Positions 18,178 to 27,085 of a stretch of 64,000 nucleotides of DNA are shown here, one piece after another. Position 1 is the stretch's first letter, and each line of letters opens with the position of its first letter. A program made the position numbers and the translations under genes. The notes under the pieces were generated by a model. It did not search any database and had not been told where the DNA came from. It was given only the letters and a program-made list of their open reading frames with translations. This DNA comes from Candidatus Alistipes merdigallinarum (lineage in GTDB: Bacteria; Bacteroidota; Bacteroidia; Bacteroidales; Rikenellaceae): NCBI GenBank assembly GCA_019119305.1, contig DWXH01000021.1, positions 62,001 through 126,000 of the forward strand, in the 5' to 3' direction.

Positions 18178-20730
18178 ATGTCCACTTCAATGAAAGGATT
18201 AACACAAAAAGAGGTACTGCAAAGCCGTGAAAAACACGGCTGGAATCTGTTGACTCCGCCTGAACGGAAATCGCCTTGGCGGCTTTTTATCGAAAAATTC
18301 AGAGATCCCGTGATCCGAATTCTATTGGTCGCCGCCCTGCTATCGCTCGGAATCGGATTCATCCATAACGAATTCGCTGAAACGATCGGAATCTTCTGTG
18401 CCATATTCTTAGCGACAGGTATCGCTTTCTGGTTCGAATACGACGCCATGAAAAAATTCGATCTGCTCAACAGTACGAACGACGATACCCCCATTAAAGT
18501 GATCCGTGACGGCGAAGTATGCGAAATCCCTAAAAAAGAGGTCGTCGTGGGCGACATTGTACTGCTGGAGAGCGGAGAGGAGATCCCTGCCGACGGACAA
18601 CTGCTCGAAGCGGTATCGTTGAAAATCAACGAATCGACCCTGACCGGAGAGCTCCAGGTCGACAAAACGGTCGATCCGAAACATTTCGATACAGAAGCGA
18701 CCTACCCGTCGAATCATGTCATGCGCGGAACAACGGTGATGGAGGGACACGGTATCATGGAGGTCTTTGCCGTCGGCGATGCTACGGAATTCGGAAAAGT
18801 TGCCGAACAAGCGACGGTCGAAAGCGATGAGGATACCCCGCTCAATCTCCAGCTAAAACGCCTTTCGAAGTGGATCGGGCGAATCGGGATTTCACTTGCC
18901 ATTCTGACTTTCGTTGCACTGGTCGTCAAAGGAATAATTGTCGGCGACCTGTTACAAGCGGATTGGACCGATGTAGCCGCCGAAATTCTACAATACTTCA
19001 TGGTGGCCGTTACGTTGATTGTCGTCGCCGTTCCCGAAGGGCTGCCGATGAGCGTCACGCTGTCGCTGGCGGTCAACATGCGCCGGATGCTGCGAACCAA
19101 CAACCTGGTCCGTAAGATGCACGCCAGCGAAACGATGGGAGCCATCACGGTGATTTGCACCGACAAAACGGGAACCCTCACCCGCAACGAAATGCGTGTA
19201 CACGACACCGTTTTCTACACTGACGATACACAAACCATCGAAGAGGGAATCGCCGCCAACTCCACCGCCTTTCTGGACCGGAACGGGAAACCGATCGGAA
19301 ACCCCACAGAAGGAGCCCTGCTGCTGTGGTTGAAGGAGCGAAACGTGGACTACACGATATTGCGCGAAAAAGCTGTCATCATCGACCAGCTGACCTTCAC
19401 GACCGAGCGTAAATTCATGGCCACGCTAACGGACTCGGCCTCCGGAAAGAGAATTTTATACATCAAGGGAGCCCCCGAAATCGTATTGTCCCGCTGCCCG
19501 GGATTCGAAAAAAAATCGGAGGTCGAAGAACGGTTGCTCGCATTCCAGAACAAAGCGATGCGCACACTCGGATTCGCCTATGCCGCATGTGATGGGTTCG
19601 ACACTTGCAACGAGGCGCTCGAAAAGTGTGAGCTGCATTTCGTGGGAATCGCAGCTATCTCCGATCCGGTTCGGGATGATGTCCCTCAAGCCGTTCAGGA
19701 GTGTCTGAACGCAGGAATCGCAGTGAAAATCGTTACGGGAGACACCCCCGCCACCGCACAGGAGATTGGCCGTCAAATCGGTCTGTGGACCGAACAGGAT
19801 ACCGAACGGAACCGCATCACCGGAGTGGAATTTGCCGCCATGAGCGATGAAGAGTTACTCGATCGGGTACAGGAGATCAAGATCATGTCCCGGGCACGGC
19901 CTCTCGACAAACAACGGTTGGTCCGCCTGCTCCAACAACGCGGTGAGGTTGTCGCTGTAACCGGCGACGGGACCAACGACGCCCCGGCCCTGAACTTCGC
20001 TCAAGTCGGGCTGTCGATGGGGACCGGAACCTCCGTAGCCAAAGAGGCCAGCGACATTACGCTGCTCGACGACTCGTTCAGCAGCATCGCTACGGCAGTC
20101 ATGTGGGGACGTTCGCTCTACCGCAACATCCAACGGTTCGTTCTGTTCCAGCTGACCATCAATTTCGTTGCGATCATCATCGTCCTGTTGGGTTCGATCT
20201 TCGGGAACGAACTTCCGCTTACCGTCACGCAGATGCTTTGGGTCAACCTGATTATGGACACCTTCGCGGCATTGGCACTCGCTTCGCTTCCCCCGAGCCG
20301 CAGCGTCATGAAGGAACGTCCACGCAAAAACAGCGACTTCATCATCTCACGCCCCATGCTGCAGGCAATCATCGGCGTCGGATCGCTGTTCGTCATCACC
20401 CTGCTGGGACTGCTGTTCTGGTATGGATCGGAGATCAGCCGTTATGACCTGTCGGTATTTTTCACCGTTTTCGTAATGCTCCAGTTCTGGAACATGTTCA
20501 ATGCAAAAGGTTTCGGTACCTCCGTTCCCATCTGGAAAGCCACAAAAGGATGTGCCGCATTTTTCGGCGTCTTACTGTTAATTCTGGTCGGCCAGATCCT
20601 GATCGTCTCGTTCGGAGGGGAGGTATTCCGGACTACACCTATCTCGTGGCAAGATTGGTTGATCGTTATCGGATCAACCTCGATCGTCATGTGGGTCGGA
20701 GAGATCTATCGGCTGCTGAAACGGAAGTAA
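18178..20730 (+). CDS. Calcium-translocating P-type ATPase
   Basis: P2-type ATPase of 850 residues in the inner membrane, most like PMCA/SERCA-type Ca2+ pumps. Domains in order: cation ATPase N-terminal domain, two membrane helices, actuator (ESTLTGELQ), the VPEGLPMSVTLSLA helix, phosphorylation motif CTDKTGTLT (Asp329), nucleotide-binding domain (YIKGAPEIVL), hinge (VAVTGDGTNDAPAL) and four to six C-terminal helices with WVNLIMDTFAALALA. PEGLP followed by a cation-site-like MDTFAALALA supports Ca2+, though Mn2+ is not excluded. It directly follows rodA by 10 bp, an uncommon elongasome neighbour. Confidence 0.92.
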   Translation: MSTSMKGLTQKEVLQSREKHGWNLLTPPERKSPWRLFIEKFRDPVIRILLVAALLSLGIGFIHNEFAETIGIFCAIFLATGIAFWFEYDAMKKFDLLNSTNDDTPIKVIRDGEVCEIPKKEVVVGDIVLLESGEEIPADGQLLEAVSLKINESTLTGELQVDKTVDPKHFDTEATYPSNHVMRGTTVMEGHGIMEVFAVGDATEFGKVAEQATVESDEDTPLNLQLKRLSKWIGRIGISLAILTFVALVVKGIIVGDLLQADWTDVAAEILQYFMVAVTLIVVAVPEGLPMSVTLSLAVNMRRMLRTNNLVRKMHASETMGAITVICTDKTGTLTRNEMRVHDTVFYTDDTQTIEEGIAANSTAFLDRNGKPIGNPTEGALLLWLKERNVDYTILREKAVIIDQLTFTTERKFMATLTDSASGKRILYIKGAPEIVLSRCPGFEKKSEVEERLLAFQNKAMRTLGFAYAACDGFDTCNEALEKCELHFVGIAAISDPVRDDVPQAVQECLNAGIAVKIVTGDTPATAQEIGRQIGLWTEQDTERNRITGVEFAAMSDEELLDRVQEIKIMSRARPLDKQRLVRLLQQRGEVVAVTGDGTNDAPALNFAQVGLSMGTGTSVAKEASDITLLDDSFSSIATAVMWGRSLYRNIQRFVLFQLTINFVAIIIVLLGSIFGNELPLTVTQMLWVNLIMDTFAALALASLPPSRSVMKERPRKNSDFIISRPMLQAIIGVGSLFVITLLGLLFWYGSEISRYDLSVFFTVFVMLQFWNMFNAKGFGTSVPIWKATKGCAAFFGVLLLILVGQILIVSFGGEVFRTTPISWQDWLIVIGSTSIVMWVGEIYRLLKRK

Positions 20731-20758
20731 CCCGGTTAGGGACATCAACACAAAATAG

Positions 20759-21295
20759 TCAATCCTTTTTTATCCATCGGGCGAATAGTTGTCGGAACAA
20801 CTGTTTGCCCGATTTCGTCCGAACCATTTTACGGTAATACACATCCGCGTAATCGACCGGATAGTAACCTTCGAACAGGTTGACGATCAGATCGGCTTCA
20901 TACAACACTTCAAAGCCCAACACCTCGGCTTGAACCGCATTATGATGGGCGCCGACCACATCCACGACCCACTGCGCCTCCTGTGTATCGAGCCACGAAG
21001 GATCGGATGCAAACCAATCGGCCGCAATGCACATCCCCTCCTGCTGCTGGTGTATCGGCAGGGAATCGCCGTATTTCCATTTGGCACTGGGACAGCCGAT
21101 ATCGTGCAAAAGTGCCGCAATTTCGAGCAATCCTCTTTTCCGCTCATCATACCTCTCCCGCATAGCAAGCATACGGGTGTATTCATGCACACACAACGTA
21201 TGAGCGATTTGCGTGGAATCACATGCGGCATAATAATCGATCATACGCTTCATCGTTTGTTGTACCCGATATTCCAACTCACTCTGTTCCATCAT
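20759..21295 (-). CDS. HD-domain phosphohydrolase-like protein
   Basis: HD-superfamily protein of 178 residues. The metal motif is present: His37 (VHEYTR), His64-Asp65 (LLHDIGCPSAKW), a downstream VGAHHNA and an Asp in YEADLIVNL, which is the usual H...HD...D pattern. Such proteins hydrolyse phosphate from nucleotides or similar molecules; the substrate cannot be read from sequence. It converges with the ATPase gene (28-bp gap) and diverges from the DoxX-like gene. A second ATG directly follows the first. Confidence 0.8.
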   Translation of the reverse strand: MMEQSELEYRVQQTMKRMIDYYAACDSTQIAHTLCVHEYTRMLAMRERYDERKRGLLEIAALLHDIGCPSAKWKYGDSLPIHQQQEGMCIAADWFASDPSWLDTQEAQWVVDVVGAHHNAVQAEVLGFEVLYEADLIVNLFEGYYPVDYADVYYRKMVRTKSGKQLFRQLFARWIKKD

Positions 21296-21334
21296 GTCCC
21301 AATTTTATGACCCGAATTTTACGTTCTTCTTATA

Positions 21335-21342
21335 CAAATTTA
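21335..21342 (-). promoter_or_regulatory. Putative -7 box (TAAATTTG) of the HD gene
   Basis: TAAATTTG on the minus strand 40 bases before the HD gene start, in the divergent region shared with the DoxX-like gene. Confidence 0.5.
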
Positions 21343-21382
21343 CGAAAAAGCTTCAAAAATTGGATATCCTTACAGAAAAATA

Positions 21383-21390
21383 TAAATTTG
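21383..21390 (+). promoter_or_regulatory. Putative -7 box (TAAATTTG) of the DoxX-like gene
   Basis: TAAATTTG 21 bases before the start codon, with a TTG 20 bases upstream (21360-21362); both parts of the Bacteroidota promoter are present. Confidence 0.6.
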
Positions 21391-21411
21391 CATGAAACTA
21401 ATTAGCCAACA

Positions 21412-22665
21412 ATGAAAAGACATCCCGTTATCCTCTCGCTTTCCCGGTGGATCATTGCGCTGACTTTCATTTTCTCAGGATTCGTAAAAGCCGTCGACCC
21501 TTGGGGTACGGCGATCAAACTGGGTGAATACTTTTCGGCTTTCGGAATGGATTGGCTTTCGGGAACCCGATATTTTATCGGCATCGTACTTCCGATGATC
21601 GAAATGACCCTGGGGCTCTCACTGCTGTTCCGGATCCGGGAACGAACCGCTGCCCGTTGGTCATTCATTTTCATACTCTTTTTCACCCTGTTATCTCTTG
21701 TTCTGGTAATATGGAATCCGGTAGCCGACTGTGGTTGTTTCGGCGATTACATCAAACTGACCAACGGCCAAACTTTTATTAAAAACCTTGTTCTATTATC
21801 GTTTGCCTTTTTACTGTGGCGAATTACGCATAGGGAGTCCCTCAGACAACGCGACAGGCAATTCGACATCGAAGAGTGGAGCATGATCCTCCTTTTCTCA
21901 TTCTTTTCAGCAGGAATAGGCGGTTACAGTCTACGCCACCTTCCGGTTTTCGACTTTCTGCCTTACCATCGGGGGGTCAACATCACCAGACAAATGCCTG
22001 GTGATGAAAGCGAAACGATTACGACATTGATCTATAAGGACCGGACTACGGGGAAAGAACATCAGTTCGCCCTGACCGACACGACATGGTACGATTCGCT
22101 GCGTTGGGAATATGTCGATACCCACATTACGGAGCGGAAACAGGCACAAACCAGAACGACACTCGATTTTGCTCTATTCGACTCGACGGGGAACCGCACC
22201 GCAGAGCTGCTTGCCGAGCGGGATCTTTTTCTCATAACCCTGACCGATACGGAAGAACCGCTTCCCGACGCCTGTCGTAAGCGGCTGGAAGAGGTGGCCA
22301 GTTACGCTGCGAAAAACGAATATAGCATCGTATGCGCTACACCTTCCACATTGCCGGCTGACGGTCGCATAGCTTTCGGAGCCGCACGGATTCCTGCCTA
22401 CAACATTGACGGGACAACCCTCAAAACGCTGATCCGTGCCAAAAACGGACTTGTCCTGCTGCATGAAGGAACCATCCTCAACAAATGGAATTGTCGGGAT
22501 ATTCCCGATTTCGAGGGTAAATACAGCAACCTCTCTCCACTCGAAGTGGTGATCGAACAAAACGACCGATGCCGCAAAAGTTGGGTACTCGGAGTTTTGA
22601 TTGCGGGAGTTCTTCTGGCTGGAGGAGGTTATTCGGTCTACCGCAAGAAAAGCCATTACAGATAA
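21412..22665 (+). CDS. DoxX/MauE-like membrane protein with C-terminal soluble domain (BT_3928-type)
   Basis: A 417-residue protein conserved in Bacteroidota. The first 140 residues form a four-helix DoxX/MauE-like module (WIIALTFIFSGFVKAVDPWG, YFIGIVLPMIEMTLGLSLL) with a Cys pair in ADCGCFGD, as in MauE-type proteins linked to disulfide chemistry. A fifth hydrophobic segment follows near residue 160; the remainder is a soluble domain with a thioredoxin-like feel (RIPAYNIDGTTLKTLIRAKNGLVLL), and a last hydrophobic helix near residue 395. A role in periplasmic redox or quinone handling is only inference. Confidence 0.75.
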   Translation: MKRHPVILSLSRWIIALTFIFSGFVKAVDPWGTAIKLGEYFSAFGMDWLSGTRYFIGIVLPMIEMTLGLSLLFRIRERTAARWSFIFILFFTLLSLVLVIWNPVADCGCFGDYIKLTNGQTFIKNLVLLSFAFLLWRITHRESLRQRDRQFDIEEWSMILLFSFFSAGIGGYSLRHLPVFDFLPYHRGVNITRQMPGDESETITTLIYKDRTTGKEHQFALTDTTWYDSLRWEYVDTHITERKQAQTRTTLDFALFDSTGNRTAELLAERDLFLITLTDTEEPLPDACRKRLEEVASYAAKNEYSIVCATPSTLPADGRIAFGAARIPAYNIDGTTLKTLIRAKNGLVLLHEGTILNKWNCRDIPDFEGKYSNLSPLEVVIEQNDRCRKSWVLGVLIAGVLLAGGGYSVYRKKSHYR

Positions 22666-22759
22666 AATAAAGAGGGAACGGTCCGTCAAGATGCGTTCCT
22701 ACCACCACTTTCCCCGCTGCAAGTCTTTTTCCGTATCCCCTCCCGCCATACGAACGGGA

Positions 22760-24646
22760 TCAGTCCTCTATCTCGCTCAATTCGAACCAGCGGGTGCTTT
22801 TCTGGTCAATCAACGTCAACAGTTCACCGATGCGGGTCGAATGGGCCGTCAGAACATCGACCGAAAGCGTTCCGCTACATAGTTCCTGCTCGAGTTGAGC
22901 CTTTTCCCGCTCCAACGTTTCAATCTCCCGCTCGAGAGCCTCTTTCTCACGGCGTTCGTTAAACGACAACTTGCGTTTCGCCGAATCGGACGACCGCCGC
23001 CGTTCCGATACAGCAGCCGTCGATTCTTTACGTTCGGCCTTGACTTCTCCCGCTTGCTCCTGACTCTCTTTCAACCGTTTCCACTCTAAATATTCGCTGT
23101 AATTTCCGGGAAAATCCTTTATCCGGCCTGCCCCTTCGAAAACCAACAGGTGATCGGCCACTTTGTCCATAAAATAACGGTCGTGCGACACGACGATCAA
23201 ACATCCGCCATATCCCTGCAAATACTCCTCAAGCACCTGCAACGTCATGATATCAAGATCATTGGTCGGTTCGTCGAGCACCAAAAAGTTCGGATTACGC
23301 ATCAACACCGTACACAGGTAGAGCCGCCGGCGCTCTCCCCCACTCAATTTGGCGATATAGTTGTGCTGCGTCTGAGGCGAAAAGAGAAAATACTGCAAAA
23401 ACTGCGACGCGCTCATCCGCCTTCCGTCACTCAACTCCACCGATTCGGCTACGGCCGTCACGGCGTCGATCACCTTCTCTTCCTCATCGAACTCGATACC
23501 CGACTGCGAATAGTACCCGAACTTCACCGTCTCTCCGATATCGATCGTCCCGGAATCGGGAGCCAGCTCTCCGAGTAACATTCGGATAAAGGTAGATTTT
23601 CCCGTACCGTTATCGCCGATAATCCCCATCTTTTCATAACGGGCAAAACGATAGTCGAACCCGTCGAGAATAATCTTGTCTCCAAAACGTTTGGAAAGAG
23701 CTTGTATTTCAAATATTTTTTTACCGATATAAGTTGCCCCAACATCCAACCGCAGTGTCCCCTCCGAACGGCGCTTGCGTAACCGCTCCTCGAGATCGTT
23801 GAACGATTCGATCCGCGAACGGGCTTTGGTCCCCCGCGCCTGCGGCTGACGACGGATCCACTCCAATTCCCGACGATAGAGGTTCACATCACGCTCGCGC
23901 CGGCTCTCCTCCGCCTCGAGGCGCTGCCTGCGCTTCTCCAGATAGAGCGTGTAATTCCCTTCATAGAAATAGCTCTTCTTATCGTCAATTTCGACAATGT
24001 TCGTACATACCCGATCCAGAAAATATCGGTCATGAGTGACCATCAGCAAACTGAACCGCGCATGCGACAGATACTCCTCGAGCCATTCGATCATTTCGAG
24101 ATCAAGGTGGTTGGTAGGTTCGTCGAGAATCAGCAGATCGGGTTCGCAAATCAGCGCATTGGCCAAGGCGATCCGCTTGACCTGCCCTCCGGAGAGTTGA
24201 TCGACCGGCTGATCGAAATGAGTGATCTTCAGCTGCGTAAGAATCTGCTTGATCCGGGATTCGTAGTTCCAGGCATTTTGTGCATCCATTTCATCCGTAG
24301 CGCGATGCAGCATCTCCTCATTACCCGACTCCAAGGCCTGTTCATACACCGCAATCGCCCGAAGAGCCGGAGTATCCCCCCGCAGACAGGCATTCAATAC
24401 GGTCTCGGACGGAAACGTAGGATTCTGTTCCAGATAAGCAACCTTCAGATCGCGTCGGAAAGTGATCCGTCCCGATTCATAATCCTCTCTCCCTGCGATG
24501 ATGTTGAGCAACGTGGTTTTCCCGCTTCCGTTTTTCGCGATCAGTCCGATTCGCTGACCTTCAGCCACACCCAACGAAAGGTGATCAAACAGCACCAAAT
24601 CCCCGAACGACTTGACTAAATCCTCTACCTGAAGATAACTGACCAT
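22760..24646 (-). CDS. ABC-F family ATPase (Uup-like)
   Basis: Soluble twin-ABC ATPase of 628 residues without membrane segments. First cassette: Walker A GLIAKNGSGKTTLL, signature QLSGGQVKRIALANAL, Walker B LLILDEPTNHLD. Second cassette: GIIGDNGTGKSTFIRML, KLSGGERRRLYL, LVLDEPTNDLD. Between them is an Arg/Glu-rich linker (about 235-290), and the C terminus is a predicted coiled coil (FNERREKEALEREIETLERE), which points to the Uup branch. ABC-F proteins act on the ribosome; a resistance role is not indicated. It lies downstream of purA and the OmpA-like gene on the same strand. Confidence 0.92.
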   Translation of the reverse strand: MVSYLQVEDLVKSFGDLVLFDHLSLGVAEGQRIGLIAKNGSGKTTLLNIIAGREDYESGRITFRRDLKVAYLEQNPTFPSETVLNACLRGDTPALRAIAVYEQALESGNEEMLHRATDEMDAQNAWNYESRIKQILTQLKITHFDQPVDQLSGGQVKRIALANALICEPDLLILDEPTNHLDLEMIEWLEEYLSHARFSLLMVTHDRYFLDRVCTNIVEIDDKKSYFYEGNYTLYLEKRRQRLEAEESRRERDVNLYRRELEWIRRQPQARGTKARSRIESFNDLEERLRKRRSEGTLRLDVGATYIGKKIFEIQALSKRFGDKIILDGFDYRFARYEKMGIIGDNGTGKSTFIRMLLGELAPDSGTIDIGETVKFGYYSQSGIEFDEEEKVIDAVTAVAESVELSDGRRMSASQFLQYFLFSPQTQHNYIAKLSGGERRRLYLCTVLMRNPNFLVLDEPTNDLDIMTLQVLEEYLQGYGGCLIVVSHDRYFMDKVADHLLVFEGAGRIKDFPGNYSEYLEWKRLKESQEQAGEVKAERKESTAAVSERRRSSDSAKRKLSFNERREKEALEREIETLEREKAQLEQELCSGTLSVDVLTAHSTRIGELLTLIDQKSTRWFELSEIED

Positions 24647-24766
24647 GTTCTACTCCCCTTTAAACAATTACCACACCCATTAAAAAACGGCCGACAGGTC
24701 AGAAAAAATATCTTTCGATATTCCTTCCCCTCTCGACCGTTCCATTCCGTATCTCTACCAGCTGAA

Positions 24767-25471
24767 CTATTGAGCTGCTGCCTCCTGTTGCGCTTGCTGG
24801 ATCATCGTATCGTTCGCCGTAATCAGAATCTCGACACGCCGGTTCTGTGCCCGTCCCTCTTCAGTCGAGTTATCGGCAACCGGATCATCGTATGCCAATC
24901 CTCGGGTCGTCAGACGCGACGGATCGATCTCCTGTCCGATCAAATAGTTCGCCACGGCCTGAGCCCGCTCTTTAGAAAGTTCCTGATTGATCTTTCGGCT
25001 TCCCGTATTGTCCGTATGGCCATATATAGCCACATTCGTCTCGGGCGATTGAGCCAACGACTGGGCAAATTTTTTCAAAGAGGCCCGCGAAGCACTGCTC
25101 AGCTCGCTCTTCCCGGTTTCGAACAGGATCTTATCGGTAAAGGTTACCTTAATCGCCTGATAGTTGTTCTCGTCGGTCACGGTCTCCACCTGAGCGCCCT
25201 CAATCTTTTCGAGCTCCTCTTTCTGTTTATCCATCCGTTTCCCGATCAATGCTCCTACTCCGGCTCCGACACCCGCACCAACCAACGTACCGATCGCGGC
25301 ACCCTTGCCGCCTCCGGCCAACGCTCCGATTCCGGCTCCGGCCACAGCTCCGCTCGTTCCACCGATCGCGGCCCCCTTTCCGGTCTTACTCATATTTTGG
25401 AATGCGGCACAACCGTTCAACAGCATGGCTGCTGACAACAACGTCACGACCGCCAAATTTACTCTTTTCAT
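24767..25471 (-). CDS. OmpA-family outer-membrane lipoprotein with glycine zipper
   Basis: YiaD/Pal-like lipoprotein of 234 residues. A lipoprotein signal (lipobox MLLNGC, Cys21) is followed by a glycine-zipper segment of alternating Gly/Ala (about 32-77: GAAIGGTSGAVAGAGIGAL and similar), then an OmpA C-terminal peptidoglycan-binding domain (LFETGKSELSSAS, YGHTDNTGS, LSKERAQAVANYL, NRRVEILI). It should tether the outer membrane to the wall. It begins 40 bp after purA on the same strand. Confidence 0.93.
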   Translation of the reverse strand: MKRVNLAVVTLLSAAMLLNGCAAFQNMSKTGKGAAIGGTSGAVAGAGIGALAGGGKGAAIGTLVGAGVGAGVGALIGKRMDKQKEELEKIEGAQVETVTDENNYQAIKVTFTDKILFETGKSELSSASRASLKKFAQSLAQSPETNVAIYGHTDNTGSRKINQELSKERAQAVANYLIGQEIDPSRLTTRGLAYDDPVADNSTEEGRAQNRRVEILITANDTMIQQAQQEAAAQ

Positions 25472-25511
25472 AGGTTTATCCCCTCCCTAATGATTTCTGT
25501 CGATCAAACAA

Positions 25512-26777
25512 TTACCGGATAACCGTCTCTTCACGATCGGGCCCTACCGAAATGATCTTCACCGGAACGCCGGTCTGTTCTTCGATAAATTCAATATAGT
25601 TCTTCAACTCCGTCGGGAAACGATCGTACTGCCGCACCCCATTGATGTTGCAGTTCCACCCTTCAAACTCCTTGTAAACGGGAACGACCTCCTCGTTGAC
25701 CTCATACGGAAAATCGGTTACCTCCTTATCCCCAATCTTATAGGCTACCGCAACCTTCAACTTTTCGAAGTCGTTCAACACGTCGGACTTCATCATAATC
25801 AGCTCGGTCACACCGTTCATCATCACCGAATAGCGCAAAGCGACCATATCGAGCCATCCGCAACGGCGCGGACGTCCCGTAGTGGCACCGTACTCCATGC
25901 CGATCTGACGCATTTTCTCTCCGTCCTCATCGAACAACTCCGTCGGGAACGGACCGCTCCCCACTCGGGTACAATACGCCTTGAATATCCCGTATACTTT
26001 ACCTACCCTCGACGGAGCCACACCCAAACCGGTACATACCCCTGCACATAGCGTATTGGAAGAGGTGACAAACGGATAGGTCCCGAAATCGATGTCGAGC
26101 AGAGAACCCTGCGCACCTTCGGCCAAAATCGCCTTGTCTTCGTTCAACAACCGATTGACCTCGTGTTCGCTCTCGATGCAACGGAAACGTTTCAGGTTTT
26201 CGATACCGTCGAACCACTCCTTTTCGTAGTCTGTAATATCAAACTGAAAATCATATTGTTGCAACATCTGCAAGTGTTTCTCTTTCAGCCGATCGTACAA
26301 TTCTCGGAACGACGGCGAAAGGATATCGCCCACACGCAAACCGTTACGCCCGGTCTTATCCATATAGGTCGGACCGATCCCCTTCAAAGTCGACCCGATT
26401 TTGGTTTTACCTTTAGAGGCTTCCGAAGCCGCATCGAGAATCCGGTGCGTCGGAAGAATCAGATGGGCCTTCTTGGCGATCCACAATTTGTCCACCACAT
26501 CTACGCCATCGTCCTCCAGCTTGGATATCTCATCGGAAAGGATCACTGGATCGATAACCACTCCATTCCCGATAATATTGATAGAGCCCGGACGGAAAAT
26601 CCCGGACGGAATCGTATGCAACACATATTTTTTACCTTCGAAATGCAGCGAGTGTCCGGCGTTCGGACCTCCTTGGAAACGAGCGATAACCTGATAATTC
26701 GGGGTCAGTACGTCGACGACCTTGCCTTTTCCCTCATCACCCCACTGCAAACCTAAAACAACGTCAATTTTTTTCAT
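25512..26777 (-). CDS. purA: Adenylosuccinate synthetase
   Basis: Condenses IMP with aspartate using GTP, the first committed step to AMP. The 421-residue product has the P-loop-like N terminus VVLGLQWGDEGKGKVVD, the GPNAGH and GIGPTYMDKTGRNGLR segments, QGSLLDIDFGTYPFVTSS and TTGRPRRCGWLDMVALRY. Normal length. A -7 box lies at 26918-26925. It heads a minus-strand run with the OmpA-like lipoprotein and the ABC-F gene. Confidence 0.97.
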   Translation of the reverse strand: MKKIDVVLGLQWGDEGKGKVVDVLTPNYQVIARFQGGPNAGHSLHFEGKKYVLHTIPSGIFRPGSINIIGNGVVIDPVILSDEISKLEDDGVDVVDKLWIAKKAHLILPTHRILDAASEASKGKTKIGSTLKGIGPTYMDKTGRNGLRVGDILSPSFRELYDRLKEKHLQMLQQYDFQFDITDYEKEWFDGIENLKRFRCIESEHEVNRLLNEDKAILAEGAQGSLLDIDFGTYPFVTSSNTLCAGVCTGLGVAPSRVGKVYGIFKAYCTRVGSGPFPTELFDEDGEKMRQIGMEYGATTGRPRRCGWLDMVALRYSVMMNGVTELIMMKSDVLNDFEKLKVAVAYKIGDKEVTDFPYEVNEEVVPVYKEFEGWNCNINGVRQYDRFPTELKNYIEFIEEQTGVPVKIISVGPDREETVIR

Positions 26778-26917
26778 CTTGCTCGGTTAAGTATGAATAA
26801 GTCCAACAACAGAAACGGTTTTCCGCATCACGGAGAAAAAACCGACAACAACCGAACGTAATCCGGACCTCTTTCAACTTAACACACACTCGCTCCGGAA
26901 ATACGCGAAATTGCTTT

Positions 26918-26925
26918 CAAAGGTA
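26918..26925 (-). promoter_or_regulatory. Putative -7 box (TACCTTTG) of purA
   Basis: TACCTTTG on the minus strand, 140 bases before the purA start, so the leader would be long. The rest of the 308-base divergent gap to the TPR gene is AT-rich; for the TPR gene I see only a weak TTATTTTAG near 27052. Confidence 0.5.
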
Positions 26926-27085
26926 GCGAACTTTTTTTTAACATAAAAGGGCTCTTCCGATTTTTATTCGGATTCGTTTCGGAGAACAACAAAAACAATA
27001 TGACAAATCGTATAAAAAACGGAAATCATACGGCAAATCGATTTTTTTGCGTTATTTTAGCAGATTCAACAGAAACATCTGTCAG

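Noticed and set aside
22760..24646. Antibiotic-resistance ABC-F gene
   Set aside because: The C-terminal coiled coil and general housekeeping context match the Uup branch, not the known resistance branches.
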